From NCBI GenBank assembly GCA_027019165.1, contig JALUXC010000017.1:124001-188000 (forward strand): a DNA stretch of 64,000 nucleotides, given 5' to 3'. Numbering within the stretch: the stretch's first letter is position 1; every line of letters starts with the position of its first letter. The translations under genes were made by a program, and so were the position numbers. This DNA comes from Pseudophaeobacter sp. Lineage in GTDB: Bacteria; Pseudomonadota; Alphaproteobacteria; Rhodobacterales; Rhodobacteraceae. Below, one piece after another: positions 26,478 to 35,905 of this stretch. Below the pieces are notes generated by a model that was given only the letters and a program-made list of their open reading frames with translations, ran no database searches and had not been told where the DNA came from.

Positions 26478-27638
26478 TCAGCTGCCCTCTGTCAGACGTT
26501 CGGGAGCGGCGCGCAGGGTGCGGGCGCTCAATGGAGGTTCTAGCGGCTCATCTGCGGCGGTGCCATGGCGGATCAGGGCAAAGGTGTCGCAGGCGGTGGC
26601 GGTTAGGGTCAGCGGTGCAGGCCCGGGGTGGGCGCATCCCTTGGCGCAGCCCGACACATGCAGGTGGGCACCATCCGGCACATGGGGTGCCAGATCGCGG
26701 GCGAGATCACGGGTGGCCGAAAGCGCCTGCAGGCAGCCGGGCGCCCCGGTGCAGGCACTGACCCGCAGGCGCGGGTCCGTGGCGTCCAGGATCAGGCCGG
26801 GCAGAGGGGCAATGTTGCTGGCGCCTTCGATCAGCAGCATTCGCCAGGGAGTGAGACGCAAGGGGCCTTGGTCTGCCAGTGCTTTCAGGGTTTTCGCGCT
26901 CATCTGGCCGAACTCCAGCGCGACAAGAAGACCCGCTTCGACAGGACCGGGTTTCGCCTCTTGTCCGCTTTGTTCCGATACCGAGCGGTAGCCGCTGGGC
27001 AGCTGCATTCCCTTGGCAATATGCGCCTTCATCCGCCCGCGTCCGCCGGTTGCTCCTCCGGTTTCAAGAAACCATCGGGCCAGATTGATCGCTTCGCTGG
27101 CGGCGATGTCGCGGGTCACGGGCATACCATGCGTGGCGCCATCGGGGCGCAGGATCAGGCTGGACGACTTGCGCTCAATGCGTATGTCGGCGGCGGCGTT
27201 TTGCAAAACAGGCGCAGGCCCGCAATCCACGGCAAAGCCAAACTTTCCGGGCAATTTCAGATTGGTCGCTGCGGTCAGCGCCTTGGCCAGATCACCTGCG
27301 ATCGCGGCGCTGTCGTCGCCTTCGGCCCAAAATGGGGTGAGCATGATGTTGCGGCGCGCCTCTGCGGCCTCTTCCCGGTCCAGAAGGCCAAGGTCGCGCA
27401 GGCCAGATAGGAGTGCCTCGTGGCGGTCCTCCCTGATGCCGCGCATCTGCAGGTTGGCACGGGCCGACAGGTCGAGCAGCCCGTTGCCGTGGGTTTCAGA
27501 GAGGTCGGCGATCCCGCGGGCCTGATCAGGCGTCAGCCGTCCCAGGGGCGCACGGATGCGCACCACCAGCCCGTCGCCGGACATCATCGGGCGCAGTGCA
27601 CCGGGGCACCAGCCGTACACCTTCGGTACACCGCTCAT
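26478..27638 (-). CDS. cobG: Precorrin-3B synthase (CobG monooxygenase)
   Basis: A 386-aa nitrite/sulfite-reductase-like Fe-S protein that hydroxylates precorrin-3A using O2. The cluster cysteines are seen as 'SACTGAPGCLQA' and 'VSGCAKGCAHPGP' in the C-terminal third. CobG requires oxygen, so its presence marks the aerobic route. The start overlaps the cobN stop by 4 bases. Confidence 0.94.
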   Translation of the reverse strand: MSGVPKVYGWCPGALRPMMSGDGLVVRIRAPLGRLTPDQARGIADLSETHGNGLLDLSARANLQMRGIREDRHEALLSGLRDLGLLDREEAAEARRNIMLTPFWAEGDDSAAIAGDLAKALTAATNLKLPGKFGFAVDCGPAPVLQNAAADIRIERKSSSLILRPDGATHGMPVTRDIAASEAINLARWFLETGGATGGRGRMKAHIAKGMQLPSGYRSVSEQSGQEAKPGPVEAGLLVALEFGQMSAKTLKALADQGPLRLTPWRMLLIEGASNIAPLPGLILDATDPRLRVSACTGAPGCLQALSATRDLARDLAPHVPDGAHLHVSGCAKGCAHPGPAPLTLTATACDTFALIRHGTAADEPLEPPLSARTLRAAPERLTEGS

Positions 27639-30600
27639 GCAGCGCCGCTCTCCAGCGCGGCAATGATCGAGTTGCGGCGGGTGATCCAGAGACCGGCCTC
27701 TTGCAACGCCCGGAACCGGTCCTGCATCGCCGCCAGGGCCTCGGGGTTTTCGCGTTCAAGAAACGCCACGAGGTCGTCTCGTCCCAGCGTCGCTTCGAAA
27801 TAGAGATCAAAGAGATGCGGTGGCACGGCCTGTGCGAGATGGGCAAAGGCGGCCATGTGATCCAGCGTTGCGGCGATCTCAGCACCGCCGCGAAACCCGT
27901 GGCGCATCATCGAGCTCGCCCAATCCGGGTTGGCGGCGCGGGCCCGGGTGACGCGGGCGATTTCCTCACCCAGGGAGCGCGCCTGAGGGGCATCGGGGCG
28001 GGTTGCGTCAAGGTGATAGAGCGCAGGGGCCTTTTGGCCAATACGTGCCATGGCAGCCGCAAAACCGGCCTCATGCGCGGCGTAGTCAGAAGCGATGAGG
28101 ATATCTGTTTCCGGCAGGTCCTGCAGGTGCACAAAGCTATCGACGCCTTTCAGGCGGTCCTCAAGGGCGTCGCGCGCCTCGGCGATCTCGCCTTTTGCGT
28201 CGATGGCATGGGAGGAGGCATTGAGCCACGCCTCACCGGCCGCCGCGCGGGCCTCTTCGGAATAGTCATCAAGATGCGCCCCCATGGACAGGCCATACTG
28301 GCCGGGCTTGGGGCCAAAGACGCGCGGTGCTTCTTGCAGGTAGGGGTTGTCGGTCTGGGTCTCGTCCCGGTCAGCAAGGGCGGCGGCAGCGGCTTCAAAC
28401 ATCTGGGCAAGCCCTGGAAAGACATCGCGGAAGAGGCCCGAGACACGCAAAGTGACATCGATCCGGGGGCGGTTCAGCATCGAGAGCGGCAGGACTTCAA
28501 ACCCCGAGACCCGTTCGGATCCTTCGTCCCATTTCGGCGCAAGGCCTGCCAGATGCAGCGCCATTGCGAATTCTTCACCCGCGGTGCGCATGGTGGCAGA
28601 GCCCCAAAGGTCGATCACCAGCCCCCTGGGCCAGTCGCCATGATCCTGAAGATGGCGGCGCAGCAGCTCTTCCGCCAGCTTGACCCCTTGCACATGCGCC
28701 GCCCGCGAGGGCACCGCCCGTGGATCGGTTGTAAAGAGGTTGCGCCCGGTGGGGATCACATCGCTGCGTCCGCGAAACGGAGACCCTGACGGGCCGGGGG
28801 CCACGAGCCGCCCCGAAAGCGCATTCATCACGCCGGCGATTTCCTGCGGCCCGCACTGGCCGGTGCCGAAGATGTGCAACCCCTCGCCGTACTGGCTTTC
28901 CTTGATGTCGCAGACAAAGGCGTCGATGCGGGTGATCGCCTCGGCGGCAGAGCAATCGGGGGTGAGGCCCAGATCCGCCTCGACGCCAGTGCCTTGAGCT
29001 TCGGCGCGGATATCCTCGATCAGGCGGTCGCGGCGGGCAGGGTCCAGCCCGTCAGCGGTGGAATATTCATCCAAGAGGCTTTCGAGCCGCGCCATGCCTT
29101 CGGGCAGGGTGGTCTGCGCCAGCGGCGGAGGCAGGTGGCCAATCGTGACGCCGCCGATGCGCCGCTTGGCCTGCGCCGCCTCGCCCGGATCGTTGACAAT
29201 GAAGGGATAGATCACCGGCAGACGCCCGATCAGCGCCTCGGGCCAGCAGATGTTCGAAAGCGCTACGGCCTTGCCCGGCAGCCATTCAAGCGTGCCGTGC
29301 GCGCCGATATGCACAACCGCGTCCACCTGTGTTTGCAGCCAGAGATAAAAGGCCACATAGGCATGGCGCGGGGTGCGGTCCAGGTCGTGATAATCATCGA
29401 CGCGGGTCTTGACCTCTCCGCGTTCGGGTTGCAGGGCGATCACGGCCTTGCCTGCAGTCAGGGCCTTGAGGTGGAAAGCGCCATCGCGGACATCCGGATC
29501 GCCCTCGGGAGCGCCCCAGGCAACATTCAGGTCCCTTTGCAGTGTTTCTGGAAGCGTTTTCAGGGCCGCTTTGTAGTCGTCCATCGGCAGGGCAATCCGC
29601 TCATGCCCAAGACGTGTGCCCAGTTTGTTTTGACGGGATACCGCAAAGCCCTGATCAGCCAGCGCACCCAGCAGTTCCTCGCAGGACGCCAGCGCATCAA
29701 GGCCAACCGCATGGGCGATGTTGTAGTCACGACCCGGGTAGGTGGACAGGACAAGCGCGAGCCTTTTTTGCTTTGGCTCCAGCGTCGCAAGGCGCAGCCA
29801 GCCTTCGACACGATCCACGGCGGCGCGAATGCGGTCGGGATCAGCACGGTGTGCAAAGCGCGAATACTGAAGGTCAGGATCCTTTTTGGCCGGGGCCTTG
29901 AAGCTGACCACACCAGCAAGAAGGCGACCATCCACTTCGGGCAGGACCACATGCATGGCAAGGTCTGCGGGCGACAGGCCGCGCGCGGCCTCGGCCCAAT
30001 CCTTGCGCCGGGCGGTCGAAAGCGCGACCTGAAACACCGGGCAGCCCGTTGTGCTGAGCGGAGAGGGGCGTCCGTCCGATCCCTGCGCCGAAAAGGCGGT
30101 GGCGTTGATGATGGCGGCGGGGGACAGGCGGGAGAGTTCCGCTCGCAGCCAATCCGCAGCTGCGGGTGCCTTGAGGCTGGCGGCAAAGACACCAAAGGCG
30201 GCGTAGCCGCGCCCGCGCAGTTCGGTGATCAGCGCATCCACCGGGCCGGTGTCTGCGGCTGTCAGGTAAGAGCGGTAGAAGCTGACGAGAACGAGGGGCT
30301 TGTCCTCTTGGGGCAGCTCGGGAGTGACGCCGCGATCAGGGTCGTAATAGCCGAACTCCGGCATGGTCTTGAGACCCGGAACCGGCCCCGCATATAGGCC
30401 TGCCGCCAGCGCCAGCTGCGCGAGCGCTGCCTGTGCGGCAACAGCGCCGCCCGCATCGCACAGTGCCTGAAGGCGGCGCAGGGTTGAGACCGGCAGGGTC
30501 GACAGCTCATCAAGGCGCGGATCCTCGCGCCCGTCGGCGGGCAGGATGGCCAAGGCAATGCCCTTGCGGCGTGCCAGATCCTGCAGAGTGGCCAGGCCAT

Positions 30601-30883
30601 AGGACCAATAGCTTTCTCCACCGATGAGACGCACCAACACGCCCTTTGCCCCTTCAAGGGTCTTTTCCGCGTAGGTATCGACCGACAGAGGGTGCTTCAG
30701 CGCCACCAGATTGGCAAGGCGGCAGGACGGCAGCTTGCCCTTGGCCCGGTGCCAGCCCGCTGCAAAAGCGCCAAGGTCGCTGTCGGAAAAGGACAGGACG
30801 ATCAGATCCGCCGGATCCTGCCCGACATCAAAGGGGGTATCGGTTTCTTCCAGCCCGTGACTTTCGCGAAAGACGACATGCAT
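27635..30883 (-). CDS. cobN: Aerobic cobaltochelatase subunit CobN
   Basis: The 1082-aa large subunit of the ATP-dependent cobaltochelatase that inserts Co2+ into hydrogenobyrinic acid a,c-diamide. Family landmarks include 'VVHIGAHGTLEWLPGKAVAL', 'QCGPQEIAGVMNALSG' and 'VIDLWGSATMRTAGEEFA'. It is somewhat shorter than the about 1250-aa Pseudomonas denitrificans protein, as in other short CobN forms; no frameshift is visible. The partners CobS and CobT are not in this window. It lies downstream of cobW with a structured 143-base spacer. Confidence 0.95.
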   Translation of the reverse strand: MHVVFRESHGLEETDTPFDVGQDPADLIVLSFSDSDLGAFAAGWHRAKGKLPSCRLANLVALKHPLSVDTYAEKTLEGAKGVLVRLIGGESYWSYGLATLQDLARRKGIALAILPADGREDPRLDELSTLPVSTLRRLQALCDAGGAVAAQAALAQLALAAGLYAGPVPGLKTMPEFGYYDPDRGVTPELPQEDKPLVLVSFYRSYLTAADTGPVDALITELRGRGYAAFGVFAASLKAPAAADWLRAELSRLSPAAIINATAFSAQGSDGRPSPLSTTGCPVFQVALSTARRKDWAEAARGLSPADLAMHVVLPEVDGRLLAGVVSFKAPAKKDPDLQYSRFAHRADPDRIRAAVDRVEGWLRLATLEPKQKRLALVLSTYPGRDYNIAHAVGLDALASCEELLGALADQGFAVSRQNKLGTRLGHERIALPMDDYKAALKTLPETLQRDLNVAWGAPEGDPDVRDGAFHLKALTAGKAVIALQPERGEVKTRVDDYHDLDRTPRHAYVAFYLWLQTQVDAVVHIGAHGTLEWLPGKAVALSNICWPEALIGRLPVIYPFIVNDPGEAAQAKRRIGGVTIGHLPPPLAQTTLPEGMARLESLLDEYSTADGLDPARRDRLIEDIRAEAQGTGVEADLGLTPDCSAAEAITRIDAFVCDIKESQYGEGLHIFGTGQCGPQEIAGVMNALSGRLVAPGPSGSPFRGRSDVIPTGRNLFTTDPRAVPSRAAHVQGVKLAEELLRRHLQDHGDWPRGLVIDLWGSATMRTAGEEFAMALHLAGLAPKWDEGSERVSGFEVLPLSMLNRPRIDVTLRVSGLFRDVFPGLAQMFEAAAAALADRDETQTDNPYLQEAPRVFGPKPGQYGLSMGAHLDDYSEEARAAAGEAWLNASSHAIDAKGEIAEARDALEDRLKGVDSFVHLQDLPETDILIASDYAAHEAGFAAAMARIGQKAPALYHLDATRPDAPQARSLGEEIARVTRARAANPDWASSMMRHGFRGGAEIAATLDHMAAFAHLAQAVPPHLFDLYFEATLGRDDLVAFLERENPEALAAMQDRFRALQEAGLWITRRNSIIAALESGAA

Positions 30884-30903
30884 GGGTCAGCTCCGCGCCA
30901 AAG

Positions 30904-31000
30904 CACTGAGGGGCGCGACCGGCCTCGGGGGGGCGTCATGCGCCCTCCCGGGGGGGAGGTCGGGCGCGTCCCGGCCTGCCAGCCGGGACATGTCCCAGTG
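30904..31000. repeat. Structured GC-rich spacer between cobW and cobN
   Basis: A 13-base arm at 30914-30926 pairs with 30956-30968 (11 Watson-Crick pairs, one wobble, one mismatch) and encloses a second stem 30927-30935/30941-30949 with loop TCATG. Next to it GTCCCGGC (30968-30975) pairs perfectly with GCCGGGAC (30982-30989), and GGGACATGTCCC (30985-30996) is palindromic. CACT/AGTG (30904-30907, 30997-31000) may close the whole. No U-run is present, so an mRNA-stability or REP-like role is more likely than termination. Confidence 0.65.
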
Positions 31001-31026
31001 AATGCCGCAGCTCTCTGGCATGCTGG

Positions 31027-32061
31027 TCAGGCTCCGAGATCCGCGTGGATGCCCGCGACGTCGATATCGTCGTGTTCGGCAATGACCACCAACTGGGTCT
31101 TGCGCGGCTGGGCACCCCAGGGTTGATCGTATTGGGCGCGCAGGCGCTCGCCCACGGCCTGAACCAGCATGCGCATCGGTTTTCCCTCCACCGCGACATA
31201 GCCCTTCACACGCAGAATCTTGCGTGTGCGGGCCATATTGATGATGCGATCTTGCAGGTCTTGCGGATCGGAGACTTCGCCCATTTCGACCACGATGGAG
31301 TCAAAATCGTCATGTTCGTGATCATGATGCCCATCGTGGTGGCTGGGGCGCGCATCCAGATCATTCTCGGCGGCGGCGCCGATCCCGAGCACAACGCGAG
31401 GATCGATCACGCCTTCGGTCATCGGCAGGATCGGCAGTTTGCGGGGGGCTTCGGCCTCGATCACGGCGCGGGCCTTGGTCAGACCCTCTTCACCGGCCAG
31501 ATCGGCCTTGGACAAAAGCACGATGTCGGCGCAGGAGATCTGATCTTCGAAGACCTCGGACAGGGGCGTTTCGTGATCAAGGCTCTCGTCCGCCTCGCGC
31601 TGTGCCTGCACCGCATCCAGATCCGGGGCGAACTGGCCAGCGGCCACGGCTTCGGCATCGGCCAGGGCAATGACACCGTCCACCGTGATGCGCGAGCGGA
31701 TCGCGGGCCAGTCAAAGGCTTTGAGCAGCGGTTTCGGCAGCGCCAATCCAGAGGTTTCAATCAGGATATGCTCGGGCGTTTCCGGCAGGGCCATCAGCGC
31801 CTCGATCGTGGGGATGAAATCATCGGCCACGGTGCAGCAGATGCAGCCGTTGGCCAGCTCTACAATGTTGTTTTCCGGGCAGTTTTCATCGGCGCAGGAT
31901 TTCAGGATGTCGCCATCTACTCCGGCGGTGCCGAATTCGTTGACGAGAACCGCCAGACGCTTGCCTTGCGGGTTCTGCATCAGATGGCGGATCAGCGTGG
32001 TCTTGCCCGCGCCCAGAAAGCCGGTGATCACGGTGACGGGAATTTTGTTCAGATCGCTCAT
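31027..32061 (-). CDS. cobW: CobW family GTPase
   Basis: A 344-aa G3E-family P-loop GTPase/metallochaperone. The P-loop is 'GFLGAGKTT' (about residues 14-22), the CxCC metal motif is in 'ANGCICCTVADD', and a His/Asp-rich stretch (HHDGHHDHEHDD, about 241-256) precedes the CobW C-terminal domain. In cobalamin clusters CobW is thought to deliver cobalt to the chelatase CobN, which is the next gene. It starts 3 bases past the DUF1636 gene in a riboswitch-controlled unit. Confidence 0.94.
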   Translation of the reverse strand: MSDLNKIPVTVITGFLGAGKTTLIRHLMQNPQGKRLAVLVNEFGTAGVDGDILKSCADENCPENNIVELANGCICCTVADDFIPTIEALMALPETPEHILIETSGLALPKPLLKAFDWPAIRSRITVDGVIALADAEAVAAGQFAPDLDAVQAQREADESLDHETPLSEVFEDQISCADIVLLSKADLAGEEGLTKARAVIEAEAPRKLPILPMTEGVIDPRVVLGIGAAAENDLDARPSHHDGHHDHEHDDFDSIVVEMGEVSDPQDLQDRIINMARTRKILRVKGYVAVEGKPMRMLVQAVGERLRAQYDQPWGAQPRKTQLVVIAEHDDIDVAGIHADLGA

Positions 32062-32064
32062 CGG

Positions 32065-32487
32065 TTACTCCTGAGATGGGCTGTCATCCGGCGCGGGCGC
32101 CGGGGGAATGCGGGCAATGGATTGCTTGCGAAAAACTTGCGGGCGTTCACGCCAGGGCACAAGGCCATCCTCGGTCGCGGCATAGGCGGCGGCGCCTTCC
32201 AGGATTTCCGCAACGTGCTGGTCGGGGTCAAGGTCGCCGTAAATATAGCTCCAGCGGGCCGCGCCGCCGCTCAGCACCATGGAGCAGCCGCGCTTGCAGG
32301 CCGACAGGCATTCAACACCGCGTACGGAAACGCCCTCGGGCAACTCGGTGCCTTTGAGGGCCTCGAGCAGCAGCGTGCCAGGGCGGGTGGCCTCGGGGTC
32401 AACACCTTCGCGCTTGCAGGTCGTGCAGACGGTCAAGAGGACCGGCGCCTTTGCCGGGGTTTGGATGTCTGAAGTGTCTTTCGCCAT
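32065..32487 (-). CDS. DUF1636 family metal-binding/ferredoxin-like protein
   Basis: A 140-aa protein with a thioredoxin-like ferredoxin pattern: Cys21 and Cys24 in 'VCTTCKREG' and Cys60, Cys64 and Cys68 in 'VECLSACKRGCSM'. DUF1636 genes are regularly found next to cobW/cobN, but no activity is established. It is the first gene downstream of the second cobalamin riboswitch and is followed by cobW and cobN. A [2Fe-2S] cluster or metal shuttle role in cobalt insertion is a reasonable inference. Confidence 0.85.
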   Translation of the reverse strand: MAKDTSDIQTPAKAPVLLTVCTTCKREGVDPEATRPGTLLLEALKGTELPEGVSVRGVECLSACKRGCSMVLSGGAARWSYIYGDLDPDQHVAEILEGAAAYAATEDGLVPWRERPQVFRKQSIARIPPAPAPDDSPSQE

Positions 32488-32602
32488 GGTCCGGCGACTC
32501 CTTCGCGTTCCTTTGGGCCGTCGGGGAAGAGCCAGAAGGGAGCCGCATCATCGCATCGGCTCTCATCCGGTCGCGGAAACACCCCGTCCGCCCGTTGATC
32601 CT

Positions 32603-32790
32603 ATCCGTTGGCAGGTCTCCCGGCTTGCGGATCCCAAGGCCAGCGCAGGGCGCGGGCCTTTTCGGTCCTCCTGCCTTCCCGGTGTTACCCAGTGGCGTGG
32701 AGCCCTCTCCGGTCACGGTCGCGGGGGCGGCTGTGCTTGGGGCCGTTTGGGCCCCTGTCACATTCCCTCTTCGCCTGCTAGCGCAGGAAC
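32603..32790 (-). promoter_or_regulatory. Second cobalamin riboswitch
   Basis: On the minus strand the leader has the B12-box GCAAGCCGGGAGACCTGCCA (32609-32628), preceded by a GCCACTGG element, GGGAAGGC-like sequence and a 5' GAAGAGGGAATG block near 32761-32772. The order matches the first riboswitch at 18935-19110. It precedes the DUF1636-cobW-cobN-cobGHIJ unit, so high cobalamin should reduce their expression. The divergent cobO begins about 80 bases upstream of it. Ends are approximate. Confidence 0.92.
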
Positions 32791-32870
32791 CAACAAAATC
32801 CCCTTGCGCTATTGGGGGCTTCCTTGTCAAGACATGGGGCCAATGAGCGCAAGCAGCAGGAGTGGACCCG

Positions 32871-33506
32871 GTGAGCGAAAAGTCCGAGAACGGCATTTCA
32901 GAAGAGGAAGCGGCACGTCACGCCTCCAAAATGGCCAAGAAGAAAGCCGCGCGCGATCGCATGATGGCCACCAAGGACGGCGAAAAGGGGCTAATCATCG
33001 TCCACACCGGCCCCGGCAAGGGCAAGTCCAGCTCGGGATTCGGCATGATCATGCGCTGCATTGCCCACAAGATGCCCTGTGCCGTGGTGCAGTTTATCAA
33101 GGGGGCCTGGCAGACCGGTGAGCGCACGCTGATTGAAGAGAATTTCAGTGATCTTTGCCAGTTCTACGCCATGGGCGAAGGGTTCACCTGGGAGACCCAG
33201 GACAAAGCGCGCGACATCGCCGCGGCCCGGGCGGGCTGGGAAAAGGCCAAGGAGATGATCCTTGATGAGAAAAACACCATGGTTCTGCTCGATGAGATCA
33301 ACATTGCGCTGCGTTATGAATACCTCGACCTTGAGGAGGTGCTCGAGTTCCTGGTGGAGCAAAAGCCTCTGATGACCCATGTCGTTCTGACCGGGCGCAA
33401 CGCCAAGGAAGAGTTGATCGAGATCGCCGATCTTGTGACCGAGATGGGGCAGATCAAGCATCCCTTCCGCGCCGGGATCAAGGCGCAGAAGGGGGTTGAG
33501 TTTTAG
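32871..33506 (+). CDS. cobO: Cob(I)yrinic acid a,c-diamide adenosyltransferase
   Basis: A 211-aa CobA/CobO/ButR-type ATP:corrinoid adenosyltransferase that adds the 5'-deoxyadenosyl ligand. The P-loop is 'HTGPGKGKSSSGFG' near residue 47; 'VQFIKGAWQTGER' and 'VLLDEINIALRYEYL' are family signatures. GTG at 32871 follows AGGAG with 8-base spacing; the GTG at 32862 overlaps that site. It is transcribed divergently from the riboswitch operon and ends overlapping the glpD stop (TTAG, 33503-33506). Confidence 0.95.
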   Translation: MSEKSENGISEEEAARHASKMAKKKAARDRMMATKDGEKGLIIVHTGPGKGKSSSGFGMIMRCIAHKMPCAVVQFIKGAWQTGERTLIEENFSDLCQFYAMGEGFTWETQDKARDIAAARAGWEKAKEMILDEKNTMVLLDEINIALRYEYLDLEEVLEFLVEQKPLMTHVVLTGRNAKEELIEIADLVTEMGQIKHPFRAGIKAQKGVEF

Positions 33507-35077
33507 AGGGTACAGGTGGCGGCTTTGTCCCGGATGTAGGCGTCGACCGCCTCGCGCTGGGCCTCATTGAGGCGCAGCCCAAGCTTGGTGCGCCGCCAAA
33601 GGAAATCATCGCCGCTGCGCACCCATTCATTCGCAATGGCCCAGTCCAGCTCCCGCGCGGAGATGGTGGCTCCAAAGTCTTCGCCCAGGTCCTTGGGGCT
33701 GCCTGCCTTGCCCAGAACATCCCAGGCTTCTGTTCCATAGGCGCGGATCAGGCGGCGCACGGCATAGGGCTGCAGGAATGGATAATCCGCCGCCAGCCGG
33801 TCCTGCAGCTTCTTGACGTCTGCAACCGGGAAATCTCCGCCAGGCAGGGCCACGCCTGCGGTCCAGTCCTGCCCGACACCGGGCAGCGCTTCGGCGATCT
33901 TGGCCATCGCAGCTTCGGCCAGTTTGCGGTAGGTGGTGATCTTGCCGCCAAAGATATTCAGCAGCGGTGCCGCGCCTTTTTCCAGCGTCAGCACATATTC
34001 GCGCGTTGCGGCCGTGGCCGAGCTGGCCCCGTCATCATAAAGCGGGCGCACCCCGGAGTAGGTCCAGACAATATCCTCGCGCTTGATCGGTTTCTCAAAA
34101 TACTGCGAGGCGAATTTGACCAGATAGTCCTGCTCTTCCGGCGTGCAGGTCGGGGCAGTTTGCGGATCGGGGTGGTCGGCGTCGGTGGTGCCGATCAGGG
34201 TAAAGTCTTCCTCATAGGGAATGGCAAAGATGATCCGCCCGTCCGTGCCTTGGAAGAAATAGCAGCGGTCGTGATCATAAAGTTTTGGCACGACAATATG
34301 GCTGCCCCGCACAAGGCGCACGCCTTCGCGACTGTTCTGGCCAAGCTTCGAGCGCAGCACATCGGCGACCCATGGGCCGCCTGCATTGACCAGCATCCGG
34401 GCGCGGCGCATGAAGACTTCCCCGGTGGCACGGTCCTTGAGGTGGATCAGCCAGTGATCTTCGGCCCGCTCGGCCACCAGAACCTCGGTGCGGGTCATGA
34501 TTTCGGCGCCGCGCGCCTGAGCGTCGCGGGCATTCAGCACCACAAGGCGCGCATCTTCGACCCAGCAGTCCGAATATTCAAAGGCGGTCTGGAACTTCTC
34601 CTGCAGGGGCGCACCGGCGTCATCCGATGTCAGGTCCAGCCTGCGGGTTCCCGGCAGGATGCCGCGCTTGCCGAGCGTATCATAGAGGAACAGTCCGAGG
34701 CGGATCAGCCAGGCCGGACGGCGGCCCTTCATCCAGGGCATCACAAGCGTCAGCAGCCGCGAGGTGGGCGTTTCGCTGTCAAACCGCATGTCCTTGTGAA
34801 ACGGCAAGACAAACCGCATCGGCCATGAAATATGCGGCATCGCCTTCAGAAGGACCTCGCGCTCAATCAGGGCTTCGCGCACCAGACGGAACTCGAAATA
34901 CTCCAGATAGCGCAGGCCCCCGTGAAACAGCTTGGTCGAAGCAGAGGAGGTCGCGGATGCCAGATCGTTCATCTCTGCAAGGCTCACGGTGAGGCCGCGC
35001 CCCGCCGCATCGCGGGCAATCCCGCAGCCATTGATGCCGCCGCCGATAATGAAGAGGTCGGTGATGTTCTCATCCAT
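33503..35077 (-). CDS. glpD: Glycerol-3-phosphate dehydrogenase (FAD, aerobic)
   Basis: A 524-aa FAD enzyme oxidising sn-glycerol 3-phosphate to dihydroxyacetone phosphate and passing electrons to quinone at the membrane. The FAD-binding GxGxxG is in 'FIIGGGINGCGIARDAAG' near residue 10; 'SSASTKLFHGGLRYLE' and 'YSGVRPLYDDGASSATAATR' are GlpD hallmarks. The start overlaps the glpR stop by 8 bases, so the two are co-translated. No glycerol transporter or kinase is in the window. Confidence 0.95.
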   Translation of the reverse strand: MDENITDLFIIGGGINGCGIARDAAGRGLTVSLAEMNDLASATSSASTKLFHGGLRYLEYFEFRLVREALIEREVLLKAMPHISWPMRFVLPFHKDMRFDSETPTSRLLTLVMPWMKGRRPAWLIRLGLFLYDTLGKRGILPGTRRLDLTSDDAGAPLQEKFQTAFEYSDCWVEDARLVVLNARDAQARGAEIMTRTEVLVAERAEDHWLIHLKDRATGEVFMRRARMLVNAGGPWVADVLRSKLGQNSREGVRLVRGSHIVVPKLYDHDRCYFFQGTDGRIIFAIPYEEDFTLIGTTDADHPDPQTAPTCTPEEQDYLVKFASQYFEKPIKREDIVWTYSGVRPLYDDGASSATAATREYVLTLEKGAAPLLNIFGGKITTYRKLAEAAMAKIAEALPGVGQDWTAGVALPGGDFPVADVKKLQDRLAADYPFLQPYAVRRLIRAYGTEAWDVLGKAGSPKDLGEDFGATISARELDWAIANEWVRSGDDFLWRRTKLGLRLNEAQREAVDAYIRDKAATCTL

Positions 35078-35870
35078 CGTTTTCGCTGCTTTCGTTTTGG
35101 GTTTCGTTTTTGCCTGCGACCAGAATGCGTGTTCCGGCCGCGCGGGCGGCTTCGGCGAAGGGAGCAGGGGGTGGTGCGTCGGTGATCACAAGCTCCAGAT
35201 CAGCCACATCGCAGATCCGCACAGGGGCAGAGCGCTGGAACTTGCTGTGATCGCAGACCAGAATCCGGGTCCGGGCGTTTTTTAGGATGGCCCGGGCAAC
35301 CGAGACTTCGCGGGCGTCGTGGTCCAACACGGCACCATCCTCGTCCATTGCCGAGGCGCCGATCACCGCGAAATCCACCTTGTAGCGGGAAATGAATTCA
35401 ACAGCATCTTCGCCGACAATAGCGCCGTCGCTTTGCCGGACCGCGCCGCCTACCAGCACCAATTCGCGGCTTTCGCCGCCCATCATCATATTGATAATGT
35501 TGATATTGTTTGAGATCACTGTCAGCCCGCGATGGCCGGACAGCGCGCGGGCCACCTGTTCTGTGGAGGTGCCGATGTTGAGCGTGACCGAGCAGTTCTC
35601 GGGGATGACCTCAGCCGCAAGGGCTGCCATGGCCAGTTTGCCATCCGCATTGAGCCTGCGCCGATCTTCATAGGCGCGACTGGCCCCTGCGCTGATGCGA
35701 ACGGCACCACCATGAACGCGCGACAGTGCGCCACGTTCGGAGAGGTCCCGCAAATCGGCGCGCACAGTCTGCACCGAGACGCCAAAGCGTCGCGCAAGGT
35801 CATCGACCTCGACCCGGTCCTGCGCGTTCAGCAGGTCAATGATTTCGTTTTGGCGTGTAGCGGCGTCCAT
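35070..35870 (-). CDS. glpR: DeoR/GlpR family transcriptional regulator
   Basis: A 266-aa DeoR-type regulator with an N-terminal winged HTH ('VEVDDLARRFGVSVQTVRADL', spanning about residues 21-41) and a C-terminal sugar-phosphate sensor domain ('LNIGTSTEQVARAL', 'CDHSKFQRSA'). Position directly ahead of glpD identifies it as the glycerol-3-phosphate repressor. ATG 35870 (MDAATRQNEI) fits the family better than the frame's upstream extension. Confidence 0.9.
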   Translation of the reverse strand: MDAATRQNEIIDLLNAQDRVEVDDLARRFGVSVQTVRADLRDLSERGALSRVHGGAVRISAGASRAYEDRRRLNADGKLAMAALAAEVIPENCSVTLNIGTSTEQVARALSGHRGLTVISNNINIINMMMGGESRELVLVGGAVRQSDGAIVGEDAVEFISRYKVDFAVIGASAMDEDGAVLDHDAREVSVARAILKNARTRILVCDHSKFQRSAPVRICDVADLELVITDAPPPAPFAEAARAAGTRILVAGKNETQNESSENDG

Positions 35871-35905
35871 GGGCTTCCCTTTCCTGAAGCCCACATAGTG
35901 AGTGG

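Noticed and set aside
28874-30397. 507-codon open frame on the plus strand opposite cobN
   Set aside because: It lies entirely inside cobN, has Arg/Gly/His-rich composition with no domain, and is a typical shadow frame in GC-rich DNA.
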